Positions 1 through 6,720 are shown, counted from the first letter of the stretch. The stretch: DNA of 17,394 nt from Chloroflexota bacterium (GCA_023415845.1 JAEZJB010000155.1:1-17394); one strand, 5' to 3'. The notes: a model not told the origin generated them from the sequence alone. Made by a program: numbers and translations.

Positions 1-173
1 GCTATCGCGGCCGGTTCGACCTGGTTCCCTGGGGCGCGGCAGGTGTCGTCGCGGTCGCCACCTCCTACCTGCTGCCCGGCACCTGGTACGTGATGGCGGG
101 GGGGATCACCGGCTTCGTCGTTGGCTATTTCTGGGCGCCACGGCCGGTCGCGGTGGAGGAGGTCCAGCCTTGA
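1..173 (+). CDS. AzlC-family branched-chain amino-acid permease, C-terminal fragment (5' end outside window)
   Basis: The reading frame is open from position 3 to a TGA at 171-173 and encodes the last 56 residues of a membrane protein. Its end aligns by eye with the end of the next gene. Both contain PW, a hydrophobic stretch, L-(L/I)-PG-x-WY and then GGITGFV. I count 18 identities over 33 aligned residues, so this is a paralog of the following AzlC protein and not a broken copy of it. AzlC is the large subunit of the AzlCD branched-chain amino-acid exporter. The stop codon overlaps the TTG start of the next gene, which implies co-transcription and coupled translation. The start and most of the gene lie upstream of the window, so full length and intactness cannot be judged. 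Confidence 0.8.
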   Translation, partial: YRGRFDLVPWGAAGVVAVATSYLLPGTWYVMAGGITGFVVGYFWAPRPVAVEEVQP

Positions 174-922
174 AGCCAACTGTCCCCGACCTCCCATCAA
201 CTCGTGTCACGCTCACCCGGGCAGGGCTGCGCCGTGGTCTCAAGGCCTCCACCCCGCTGATCCCGGGCATTCTCGTCTTTGGCATGCTCTGCGGCGTCGT
301 TGCCCGCCAGGCCGGACTCACCTTCCTCGAAAACCTGCTGATGAATATGGTGGTGTTCTCCGGGGCCGCCCAACTTGCCTCGCTCGACCAGTGGACAGAC
401 CCGCTCCCCATTCTCGCCATCGTCATCACCACCCTGCTGATCAATCTCCGTTTCCTGCTGCTCGGCATCTCGGCTCAACCCTGGCTGCGCTTTATCTCCC
501 CGCGCATTGTCTATCCCAACCTCTCGATCATCACCGACCAGGGCTGGACAATCGGCATGGTCGGCTACCAGCGGGGCGAGCGCGACGCGGGGTACTTCTT
601 CGGCGCCAACCTGATGATCTGGCCCGTCTGGATCGCAGCGGCCATCGCTGGCTACCTGGTTGGCACCGGTCTTGGCGACCCGGCTCGCATCGGCCTCGAT
701 TTCTCGATCACGGTCATCTTCGCCGCCAACCTTGTCTCCGCCTGGCGTGGGCGATCCGACGCCATCCCCTGGCTGGCCGCCGCCGGGGCCGCCCTGCTGG
801 CTGCCTGGTTGATCCCCGGAAACTGGTACATCCTGATCGGCGGCATCACCGGATTTGTCGCTGGTGTGCTCAAGACCCCGTCAACCCCGACCATAGTCGC
901 AAAGGGCGAATCGTCGACATGA
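170..922 (+). CDS. azlC: AzlC-family branched-chain amino-acid exporter, large subunit
   Basis: A 250-residue polytopic membrane protein of the usual AzlC length. In this family AzlC works with the small AzlD subunit to export branched-chain amino acids and toxic analogues. Family-like features are FSGAAQLA near residue 64, a hydrophobic stretch with NLRFLLLG near 91-98, and several further apolar segments ending in GGITGFV near 225. The TTG start at 170 is chosen because GGAGGAGGT at 155-163 sits six bases upstream, and the TTGA overlap couples it to the preceding azlC paralog. Its stop overlaps the azlD start as ATGA. Two AzlC-type proteins in one operon might form a heteromeric carrier or have different substrates; that is inference. 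Substrate is not shown by sequence. Confidence 0.9.
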   Translation: MKPTVPDLPSTRVTLTRAGLRRGLKASTPLIPGILVFGMLCGVVARQAGLTFLENLLMNMVVFSGAAQLASLDQWTDPLPILAIVITTLLINLRFLLLGISAQPWLRFISPRIVYPNLSIITDQGWTIGMVGYQRGERDAGYFFGANLMIWPVWIAAAIAGYLVGTGLGDPARIGLDFSITVIFAANLVSAWRGRSDAIPWLAAAGAALLAAWLIPGNWYILIGGITGFVAGVLKTPSTPTIVAKGESST

Positions 923-1221
923 GTGTGCATCCCCAGGCCCTGCTCGCCATCGCCCTGATGGCGCTGGTCACCTACGCCTGCCGAGCCGGCGGCTACTGGA
1001 TGAAGGGACGCGTCCGTATCTCCCCTCGCGTCGAAGCCGGCCTGACCTATCTGCCGGGCGCAGTCCTGATTTCGCTCGTCGCCCCCGCGATGGCGCGGGA
1101 GGGGATTCCTGGCGTTGCCGCGGTTGCCGTCACCGCCGTCCTGATGCGCCTGTCCAACAACCTGTTGATTTCGATGGTCGGTGGCATCTTCACTGTCTGG
1201 CTCGTGCGCCTCATCACCTGA
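919..1221 (+). CDS. azlD: AzlD-family branched-chain amino-acid transport small subunit
   Basis: A 100-residue protein with about three to four hydrophobic segments, matching the AzlD family in length and pattern. A helix with TYACRAGGYW lies near residues 19-28, followed by PRVEAGLTYLPGAVL, an Ala/Val-rich segment and a C-terminal apolar helix. AzlD is the small partner of AzlC in branched-chain amino-acid export. The ATG at 919-921 overlaps the azlC stop (ATGA). Only a weak purine-rich site (AAAGGG near 900) lies upstream, so translation probably depends on reinitiation from azlC. The gene is the last of the operon; 107 bases without a clear promoter or hairpin separate it from the next gene. 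Confidence 0.88.
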   Translation: MSVHPQALLAIALMALVTYACRAGGYWMKGRVRISPRVEAGLTYLPGAVLISLVAPAMAREGIPGVAAVAVTAVLMRLSNNLLISMVGGIFTVWLVRLIT

Positions 1222-1328
1222 CGCCGTCCCAACCATCGGCCGCACCGACCACCATCTCCATCTCACGAACGGACGCCCACACCGTTCTACGAAAAGACAC
1301 CCGATCCCGCCCCGAACGGAGATGCCCT

Positions 1329-2366
1329 GTGACCCAGACCCCGAGCCTGACCACCGCCGACGACCTCCGCCAGTGGACCGCCGCACGCTGGCAGGCATTC
1401 GTAGCGGCTACCGACGCCATACCCGACGAGCGTTGGACCACCGTCAGTGATGTCGCGGGCTGGTCGATCCGCGACCACGTCGCCCATGTCACCCGCTGGG
1501 ACGAATCGCTCATTGCCCTCGTGCGCGATGGCACGCCCCGTCAGGCCACCCTCCTGGTCTCCGACGAGGATTGGCACGCTGGCGGCTATGACGCCATGAA
1601 CGAAGCGATTCGCCAGCAAACCCTCTATCTCTCGCCGGCCGAGGTTCGCGACCGCCGCGATGCCGTTTGGGCCGAGCTGTTCGCCTTGCTCGAAACCTTC
1701 GACGATGCCACCATCCACCGCCCCGGCGCGGACTTTGGCCTCAACTACGGCCGGAACGAGACCTTTCTCGAAACGCTCGTCGATGATCTCGGCGTTCACT
1801 ACGACCAGCATCGCCAGTACATCGAGCGGATCGTCGCCACCGCCGACCTGACCACCCCCGATGACTACCGCGCCCTCGCCGACCAGCGCTGGGCGGAATT
1901 CACCGCCTTCCTCGACGGCCTCGCTGCAGACGACTGGACCAGGTGGACCGATGCCAATGGCTGGACCGTCAAGGATCACGTCGCTCACGTCATCGACTGG
2001 GACGCTGCCTGGAATTCGCAGGCCACCGGCGGCAGGTCCCAACGCGAGTGGCTCGATGTGCCAGACGACGTCTGGGAGCAGGGCGTCGACGCCATCAACG
2101 CCACCCTTCGCGACCGCTCTCAGGATCTGACGCCCGCCCAGGTCCGGGCCAACCTCGACGCCCGGATCGCGGAGAGTCGTCATAACCTCGATACCATCGA
2201 TCTCCTGCAGGAGGCCCGTGTCCTGGGTCTCGCTCGCCCCGACGATGACCGGTCCATGATCCGGGCCTTCATCGACGACCAGGCCGAACACTTCGAGGAG
2301 CACCATCGCTACATGGATCGCATCGTCGACGAAGGGCGTGCGCAATCGGGGAGCCAGACCGCTTGA
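1329..2366 (+). CDS. Tandem two-domain DinB-superfamily (DfsB/ClbS-like) protein
   Basis: A 345-residue protein made of two similar halves, about residues 8-170 and 178-335. Each half starts with a helix containing RW, then a GW(S/T)(I/V)(R/K)DHVAHV motif (42-54 and 211-221) followed closely by WD, and ends with DD followed by H(Y/F)-x-x-H and later (R)Y(I/M)-(E/D)RIV (His157/161 and His321/325). The paired histidines at 50/53 and 217/220 together with the late histidines fit the metal-binding site of DinB four-helix-bundle proteins. Most DinB-like proteins have one domain of about 150-180 residues, so this is an internal duplication with both sites retained. The GTG start at 1329 has GGAG at 1318-1321. 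The family includes thiol- or metal-dependent hydrolases and transferases as well as stress-induced proteins; substrate is unknown. Confidence 0.8.
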   Translation: MTQTPSLTTADDLRQWTAARWQAFVAATDAIPDERWTTVSDVAGWSIRDHVAHVTRWDESLIALVRDGTPRQATLLVSDEDWHAGGYDAMNEAIRQQTLYLSPAEVRDRRDAVWAELFALLETFDDATIHRPGADFGLNYGRNETFLETLVDDLGVHYDQHRQYIERIVATADLTTPDDYRALADQRWAEFTAFLDGLAADDWTRWTDANGWTVKDHVAHVIDWDAAWNSQATGGRSQREWLDVPDDVWEQGVDAINATLRDRSQDLTPAQVRANLDARIAESRHNLDTIDLLQEARVLGLARPDDDRSMIRAFIDDQAEHFEEHHRYMDRIVDEGRAQSGSQTA

Positions 2367-2393
2367 CCCTCACGTAACGTCAGGCTCTATCCT
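2363..2393 (+). promoter_or_regulatory. MerR-type promoter and operator for the TipAL-like gene
   Basis: TTGACC (2363-2368) and TATCCT (2388-2393) are separated by 19 bp, the over-long spacer typical of MerR-activated promoters. The spacer region carries the imperfect dyad CCTCACGTAACGTCAGG (2368-2384), whose arms CCTnACGT and ACGTnAGG match perfectly around position 2376. The -35 overlaps the stop codon of the DinB-like gene. Transcription would begin near 2400, about 40 bases before the regulator's start, which fits the autoactivation known for TipAL. Confidence 0.75.
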
Positions 2394-2440
2394 CATCGCA
2401 GGGCTGGGAAATGGTTCCCGCCTCGGGAGGAATCGAGCGC

Positions 2441-3214
2441 ATGGCAATTCGGCCTGGCTACCGGGTTGGTGAGGTGGCGAAGCTCGCTGGGGTAACGATC
2501 CGGACGTTACACCACTACGAGAAGATCGGCCTCCTGGCCCCGAGCCAGCGCACCGCGGCAGGCTACCGGCTCTACACCGATGCCGACCTTGATCGCCTGT
2601 CCCGCGTGCTCTATTACCGCGAGCTCGGTTTCCCCCTCGACGATATCGCTCGCCTCCTGGCCGACCCCTCGACGGCACGTCTGGAACATCTCCGGCGACA
2701 GCAATCCCTGCTGCATCAGCAGTTGCACCGGGTTCAGGCAATGGTTGAGGCGATCGAACGAGAAGTGGAGGCTGCCATGAGTGGCTACAACCTTACTGCC
2801 GAAGAAAAACTTGCGGTCTTCGGTGATTTCGACCCCGACCAGTACCAGGCCGAAGCAGAGGAGCGCTGGGGCGAGACCGATGCCTGGCAACAATCCCGCC
2901 AACGCACCGCCCAGTACGACAAGGCCGACTGGGAACGGATTCAGGCCGAGGCGGCGGCAATCAACGAGCGATTCGTCGCCTTGATGCGCGACGGGGTTGA
3001 ACCGATCTCCGAAGCCGCGATGGCGCTCGCCGAGGAGCACCGGAACCACATTTCACGCTGGTTCTACACTTGCAGTCACGAGTTCCATCGCGGGCTTGGT
3101 GACATGTATATTGCCGACCCTCGGTTCACCGCGAACATCGACGCCACCGCTCCCGGTCTGGCCGCCTACATGCGCGACGCCATCGCCGCCAACGCGGACC
3201 GTGCCCGAGAGTAG
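2441..3214 (+). CDS. TipAL-like MerR-family regulator with TipAS drug-recognition domain
   Basis: A 257-residue protein, close to the 253 residues of Streptomyces TipAL. Residues 6-75 form the MerR winged helix: YRVGEVAKLAGVTIRTLHHY at 7-26, GLL and GYRLYTD at 41-47. A coiled-coil dimerisation helix follows (about 78-112). Residues 115-255 match the TipAS domain, which binds thiopeptide-type drugs. The only cysteine, Cys211 in WFYTCSHEFHRG, is placed like the Cys214 of TipAL that captures thiostrepton covalently (family knowledge). I chose the ATG at 2441 because GGGAGG at 2425-2430 precedes it; an in-frame ATG at 2411 would add ten residues but lacks as good a site. The protein probably activates its own MerR-type promoter. 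Targets beyond itself are not visible; the adjacent DinB-like gene lies upstream of the site, not downstream. Confidence 0.88.
   Translation: MAIRPGYRVGEVAKLAGVTIRTLHHYEKIGLLAPSQRTAAGYRLYTDADLDRLSRVLYYRELGFPLDDIARLLADPSTARLEHLRRQQSLLHQQLHRVQAMVEAIEREVEAAMSGYNLTAEEKLAVFGDFDPDQYQAEAEERWGETDAWQQSRQRTAQYDKADWERIQAEAAAINERFVALMRDGVEPISEAAMALAEEHRNHISRWFYTCSHEFHRGLGDMYIADPRFTANIDATAPGLAAYMRDAIAANADRARE
2767..2779 (+). promoter_or_regulatory. Internal ribosome binding site and ATG for a TipAS-like product
   Basis: Inside the regulator gene, GGAGG (2767-2771) lies five bases before an in-frame ATG (2777-2779) that encodes Met113, right at the junction between the coiled coil and the TipAS domain. 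Starting there gives a 145-residue protein consisting only of the drug-binding domain. Streptomyces tipA makes its 144-residue TipAS in the same way from an internal start, so this looks like a retained two-product arrangement. Confidence 0.6.
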
Positions 3215-3242
3215 GGGCGCTCCGCAAGCCAATGGCGCACGA

Positions 3243-3273
3243 AACGGGCCGGGGAATTTCTCCCTGGCCCGTT
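3243..3273 (+). terminator. Hairpin between convergent genes, probable bidirectional terminator
   Basis: AACGGGCCGGGGA (3243-3255) pairs with TCCCTGGCCCGTT (3261-3273) through 13 positions including one G-T wobble, around a five-base loop. It lies 28 bases past the TipAL-like stop and 25 bases past the minus-strand thioredoxin-like stop. There is no real U-tract on either side, so termination efficiency is uncertain. Confidence 0.6.
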
Positions 3274-3298
3274 CGCCTCTTGCAGTTGACGTAATGCC

Positions 3299-3877
3299 TT
3301 ACGGTTGCCGCAGCGCCCAGATCGAGTCCGGGAACCGCTCCTTGATCTCCTGCCAGACCTGTTTCGCCGCCTTTGGCGAGTTGCCATCGCGGAAGTAGGT
3401 GGCCATCCCTCGCCAGTAGATCGCTTCCGCCGTCAGCGGACCGTCCGGATGGCGTTCTTCGACGCGCCGGAAGGCCGCAATCGAGCGGTCCGATTCCTTC
3501 CAGCGCATCGCGACCATCCCTTCACCAATGTCGAGGATGTCCAGCATCTCGGTCGCCGGCAGGTAGTTCACCGAGGTGTACCTCACCTTGCCCGAGTGAT
3601 CGGCGATCAGCACGGTTGGCGTCCAGAATATCTGGTTCGCCCTCGTAAACTCGCGATCGGCAAACAGGTCGAGCTTCAGCGGAACGAACCGGTTCCGGAT
3701 CTCGGCGGCCACCACCGGGTCTCTGAAAGTCTCTTCATCCAGCTTGACGCATCCGCCGCAATCGTCCTGGTAGACATCGATCAGGATCGGCCGGCGCAGT
3801 CGTCGCGCCTCCGCAAACGCCGTCTCCCGCTCGGTGAACCACTCGATCGTGGCCGGGGGAGTGAGCAGGTCAGTCAT
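3299..3877 (-). CDS. Thioredoxin-like (Thioredoxin_7/DUF255-type) protein with CGGC motif
   Basis: A 192-residue protein with no signal peptide. Residues 12-110 look like a thioredoxin fold: RPILIDVYQDDCGGC at 29-43 holds the redox pair Cys40/Cys43, VPLKLDLF near 65-72 is the next strand, and WTPTVLIAD at 85-93 gives the cis-proline Pro87. Charged residues just before CGGC and the KLDEETF that follows resemble the thioredoxin_7 group, which handles thiols under stress rather than being general thioredoxins. Residues 130-190 are helical and TPR-like (ERHPDGPLTAEAIYWRG), perhaps a partner-binding tail. The ATG at 3877 is chosen because GGGAGA at 3885-3890 precedes it by seven bases; upstream in-frame starts at 3895 and 3928 would overlap the promoter signals. 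Client protein unknown. Confidence 0.8.
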   Translation of the reverse strand: MTDLLTPPATIEWFTERETAFAEARRLRRPILIDVYQDDCGGCVKLDEETFRDPVVAAEIRNRFVPLKLDLFADREFTRANQIFWTPTVLIADHSGKVRYTSVNYLPATEMLDILDIGEGMVAMRWKESDRSIAAFRRVEERHPDGPLTAEAIYWRGMATYFRDGNSPKAAKQVWQEIKERFPDSIWALRQP

Positions 3878-3903
3878 CGTCGAATCTCCCGTCATCACCT
3901 GAT

Positions 3904-3927
3904 TACTTACTAGACGTAAGTATAGCA
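3904..3927 (-). promoter_or_regulatory. Promoter with inverted repeat over the -10, for the thioredoxin-like gene
   Basis: On the minus strand TGCTATACT (3927-3919) is an extended -10 (TGn plus TATACT). The -10 overlaps one arm of a perfect inverted repeat, TACTTAC (3904-3910), five bases, GTAAGTA (3916-3922). Transcription would start near 3911, giving a leader of roughly 35 bases before the ATG at 3877. The position suits a repressor operator. No convincing -35 is seen, as is usual with extended -10 promoters. The regulator is unknown. Confidence 0.5.
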
Positions 3928-4034
3928 CGTTTGCCCACGAAACCGGATCGGCTTCCCGGCCGTACTAGAATGGAAACACACCGGGTCACAGCCAATCCGC
4001 ACGAACGTTTGCCCGGAGTTCAGGAGTCTCGCCC

Positions 4035-4928
4035 ATGCCGTCCCTCGATCGCCTTCCCCTCGCCGTGAATCGCCGGCATCTCTTCGGCCTCGCGGCCGGC
4101 GCCCTCGTGTCGTCCCGCCTTGGACTCCTTTCCGCCAGCGCCCAGCAGACGGGGCCGTGGACCTTCCTCGTGCTCGGCCTTGACTGGCTCGACGAAGCCC
4201 CCAGCCAGCGCTCCGATATCATGATGCTCGCTCGCGTCGACCCGGAGGCCAATTCGGTCCGCACCCTCTCGATCCCCCGTGACCTCTACACCGAAATTCC
4301 CGGCCACGGCTGGGACAAGCTCAATGCCGCCTTCCAGGTCGGCCTCGCGAGTTCGACACCCGACGATTGGGACGCCGGTGCTACCCACACCGTTCGCACC
4401 ATGACCATGGCGTTCGGCGTGCCTATTGATGGCTACGCGGTCACCGACATGACCGTCTTTCCCGAACTCGTCGATGCTGTCGGTGGGATCACCGTCGACA
4501 ACCCTTATGAGTTGACCGACCAATACTGGGACGATCTCGTCCTTCCCTCCGGCCCGCTTGAACTCGACGGCGAACTCGCGCTCAAGTACGTTCGGGCCCG
4601 CTCGCAGGATGGCGACGGTGGCCGTGTCATGCGCCAGCACCTCGTCCTTGAGGCGCTCCTCGCCAAATTGCAGAGCGATGCCATGCTCTCCCGCCTGCCC
4701 CAACTCGTCGAAACCTTCAACGGGCAGGTCGAGTCCTCCATCCCGCTCTCCACCCAGGTCGAACTGATGTCGATGGTTCCAGACCTGACCTCGGCCGATC
4801 TCGACTTCTCCAATATCGACAGCCAGCTCACACCCGGCTGGACTGAAGGCGGTGCCTGGATCTACGAGGCCGATTGGTCCACCCTCCCCGCCTACGTTCA
4901 GGGATGGCTCGATGGCGAAATCGAATAG
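4035..4928 (+). CDS. Exported LytR-CpsA-Psr (LCP) family protein
   Basis: A 297-residue protein. LCP enzymes transfer undecaprenyl-linked glycopolymers to the cell wall or related carriers outside the membrane. The domain spans about residues 43-280. Its hallmarks are FLVLGLD (44-50), QRSDIMML (58-65) with Arg59 and Asp61, LSIPRDLY (78-85) with Arg82 and Asp83, GWDKLNAAF (92-100), and KYVRARSQDGDGGRVMRQ (184-201) with basic residues for pyrophosphate and lipid phosphate. The N-terminus, NRRHLFG, followed by an apolar run and SASA before Gln37, looks like a twin-arginine-type cleavable signal, not the uncleaved membrane anchor usual in LCP proteins. The ATG at 4035 has CAGGAG at 4021-4026. It is divergent from the thioredoxin-like gene. 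Often mislabelled as a transcription attenuator. Confidence 0.85.
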   Translation: MPSLDRLPLAVNRRHLFGLAAGALVSSRLGLLSASAQQTGPWTFLVLGLDWLDEAPSQRSDIMMLARVDPEANSVRTLSIPRDLYTEIPGHGWDKLNAAFQVGLASSTPDDWDAGATHTVRTMTMAFGVPIDGYAVTDMTVFPELVDAVGGITVDNPYELTDQYWDDLVLPSGPLELDGELALKYVRARSQDGDGGRVMRQHLVLEALLAKLQSDAMLSRLPQLVETFNGQVESSIPLSTQVELMSMVPDLTSADLDFSNIDSQLTPGWTEGGAWIYEADWSTLPAYVQGWLDGEIE

Positions 4929-4959
4929 CACTCTCCCGTACAATTGACCCAAACCTGTC

Positions 4960-4990
4960 GAGCGGGACTGCCATCTGGCTGGTCCCGCTC
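4960..4990 (+). terminator. Hairpin between the LCP gene and tyrS
   Basis: GAGCGGGAC (4960-4968) pairs perfectly with GTCCCGCTC (4982-4990); inside it GCC (4970-4972) can pair with GGC (4977-4979). It lies 31 bases after the LCP stop and 32 bases before tyrS. No U-tract follows. It may end LCP transcription or form part of a tyrS leader; T-box landmarks are absent. Confidence 0.5.
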
Positions 4991-5022
4991 ATCTATCGCT
5001 TTCGCACCCAGGAATCAGGACC

Positions 5023-6345
5023 GTGACCGCCCCAACGACTACCAGGCTCTCCGCACCGGAACTCGCCCGCGAGCAGGGGGTGAATCCGGTCGACTATCTG
5101 CGCAGTCGTGGGTTCGTCTACGACATGACTGACGAAGAGGGCCTGCGCGCCGCCTTCGACAACGGTCCGGTCACCGCCTACATCGGCTTTGATCCGACCG
5201 GGAAATCACTGCATGCCGGGCACATGGTCTCCATCATGTTGCTCGCCACCCTGCAGCGAATGGGTCACCGGCCAATCGCCCTCGGCGGCGGTGGCACCGC
5301 CATGGTCGGCGATCCAACCGGCAAGACCTCGTCGCGCGAGGTGATCACGCTGGAAGATCTTGAGCACAACCTGGTCGGCATTCAGTCCCAGCTGGCGAAA
5401 TACCTCGACTACGAGGGCGGTCGTTTCGGCGACAATCCGGCGGCGCTGATGCTGAACAACGCCGACTGGCTCCTCAAGCTTGAGTACATCCCGTTCCTCC
5501 GCGATATCGGCCGTCACTTCTCGGTCAACGAGATGCTGACCCTGGAGACCTACCGCACCCGGCTGGACAGCGGTCAGGGCCTCAACTTCGTCGAGTTCAA
5601 TTACCGTCTCGTCCAGTCCTACGACTTCCTCCATCTCTTCCGCACCGAAAACTGTGTGCTGCAGATGGGCGGGTCCGACCAGTGGGCCAACATCACCGGC
5701 GGCGTCGAGCTGATTCGCCGCGCCGATGCCGGCAAGGCCTTCGCGCTCGTCTCGCCGCTCATCACCACGGCCTCGGGCGAGAAGATGGGCAAGACAGGCT
5801 CCGGCCTGCGCGTCTGGCTCGATCCAGCCCTCTTCTCTCCCTACGACTACTACCAGTACTGGGTGAACACCGAGGATGCCATGGTGGGCACCTACCTCCG
5901 CCAGTTCACGTTCCTCGTCGAAGACGAAATCGCCGATCTGACCTCGGTCTCCGGGGAGGCGCTCCGCGAAGCCAAGCAGCGACTTGCCTGGGAAGCGACT
6001 GCGCTTGCCCACAGTGCTGCGGAAGCCGATGCCGCTCGGGATGCCTCACAGGCGCTCTTCTCCGGAAATCGTGGTTCGATAACGTCCGCCGATGCCTCGC
6101 TTCCGACCACCGAGATCGCCGCCTCGGACCTGACCGATGCCTTCACCCTGGCCGACGTTTTCGTGGCGGCCGAGCTGGCAAAATCGCGTGGCGAGGCCCG
6201 TCGGCTAGCCCAGCAGGGTGGTCTCTCCGTCGATGACGAGAAAGTCACCGACGTGGACCAGCCGTTCACCGCCGTGCTCGGCGATCAATCGGCCGTGCTG
6301 CTCCGTGCGGGCAAGAAGCGCTTCAAGCGCGTCGCCATCATCTGA
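5023..6345 (+). CDS. tyrS: Tyrosine--tRNA ligase
   Basis: A 440-residue class I aminoacyl-tRNA synthetase that charges tRNA-Tyr in the cytoplasm. The Rossmann domain carries YIGFDPTGKSLHAGH (53-67), whose HAGH is the HIGH signature, and GGSDQW (216-221) of the tyrosine pocket. KMGKT (254-258) is the KMSKS-type loop in the form typical of bacterial TyrRS. The anticodon-binding helical region follows, then a C-terminal S4 RNA-binding domain (about 372-438: LAKSRGEARRLAQQGGLSVD). Length and domain order are those of a complete bacterial TyrS (about 420-440). The GTG at 5023 begins directly before the conserved N-terminal region; AGGA motifs lie upstream at 5010-5013 and 5017-5020. The gene stands alone, with hairpins before and after. 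Confidence 0.97.
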   Translation: MTAPTTTRLSAPELAREQGVNPVDYLRSRGFVYDMTDEEGLRAAFDNGPVTAYIGFDPTGKSLHAGHMVSIMLLATLQRMGHRPIALGGGGTAMVGDPTGKTSSREVITLEDLEHNLVGIQSQLAKYLDYEGGRFGDNPAALMLNNADWLLKLEYIPFLRDIGRHFSVNEMLTLETYRTRLDSGQGLNFVEFNYRLVQSYDFLHLFRTENCVLQMGGSDQWANITGGVELIRRADAGKAFALVSPLITTASGEKMGKTGSGLRVWLDPALFSPYDYYQYWVNTEDAMVGTYLRQFTFLVEDEIADLTSVSGEALREAKQRLAWEATALAHSAAEADAARDASQALFSGNRGSITSADASLPTTEIAASDLTDAFTLADVFVAAELAKSRGEARRLAQQGGLSVDDEKVTDVDQPFTAVLGDQSAVLLRAGKKRFKRVAII

Positions 6346-6368
6346 TCGCTCCAACCCGTTCCTGTGTA

Positions 6369-6410
6369 CTGAAGGGAGGTCCTGGCGGAGTCACGCCGAC
6401 CTCCCTTCAG
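6369..6410 (+). terminator. Terminator-like hairpin after tyrS
   Basis: CTGAAGGGAGGT (6369-6380) and ACCTCCCTTCAG (6399-6410) form a perfect 12-bp stem. The loop adds a second short helix, GGCG (6384-6387) with CGCC (6394-6397). It begins 24 bases after the tyrS stop. There is no U-tract, as with most hairpins in this window. Confidence 0.65.
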
Positions 6411-6411
6411 C

Positions 6412-6426
6412 ATGTCAATGTGACAT
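6412..6426. repeat. Short perfect inverted repeat, possible operator
   Basis: ATGTCAATGTGACAT has six-base arms ATGTCA and TGACAT around ATG. It abuts the terminator hairpin and is about 235 bp upstream of the promoter candidate for the molybdoenzyme operon. A protein-binding site is possible; chance occurrence is also plausible. Confidence 0.3.
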
Positions 6427-6661
6427 CCACAGCCTCCGCACTCTGACGCTGTTGCCCCCATCCAAACGACCTGGGAAACGCTCCGTATCCGAGTGCCGTC
6501 GATCTGCACCCGTGCCATCGCGCGTGACCGCACAAGTCGCGGTTCGACGGTAGCGGCTTTCCTGACGTATCGCAGGACCGAATCCAAAACCCTGTCCGTC
6601 AAGGCATTTCATGCATAGACAGAAGATTGTATGAAGATGTGGCCAGAACGCATTCGATGCA

Positions 6662-6690
6662 TTGATGAAGTTGCCGTTATGATTTATATC
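6662..6690 (+). promoter_or_regulatory. Candidate sigma-70 promoter for the molybdo-flavoenzyme operon
   Basis: TTGATG (6662-6667) and TATATC (6685-6690) are spaced by 17 bp in the only A+T-rich stretch of this spacer. Transcription would start near 6697 and give a leader of about 168 bases before the ATG at 6865. Confidence 0.5.
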
Positions 6691-6706
6691 CAGATGCCCT
6701 GACGCC

Positions 6707-6720
6707 GCATCATGTGATGC
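6707..6720 (+). repeat. Near-palindrome just downstream of the promoter candidate
   Basis: GCATCATGTGATGC has six-base arms around TG. If transcription starts near 6697 it occupies about +11 to +24, a usual place for a repressor operator. In RNA it can also form a small hairpin, GCATC with GATGC around ATGT, at the 5' end of the leader. Confidence 0.35.

Noticed and set aside
2411..2440. Upstream ATG start for the TipAL-like regulator
   Set aside because: Possible in frame, but its ribosome site is poor and the added ten residues lie before the conserved MerR start; the ATG at 2441 has GGGAGG.
3927..4014. ACGTTTGCCC occurs at 3927-3936 and 4005-4014 around the divergent promoters
   Set aside because: Only two unphased copies of a ten-mer with no symmetry or relation to promoter elements; chance is likely.
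4929..5022. A T-box riboswitch in the tyrS leader
   Set aside because: The leader is only 94 bases, has a single hairpin and no AGGGTGGNACCGCG-like T-box sequence or specifier loop.
6541..6547. GGTTCGA resembling the T-loop of a tRNA in the tyrS-molybdoenzyme spacer
   Set aside because: The flanking bases do not form the five-pair T-stem, and no acceptor, D or anticodon arms are found around it.
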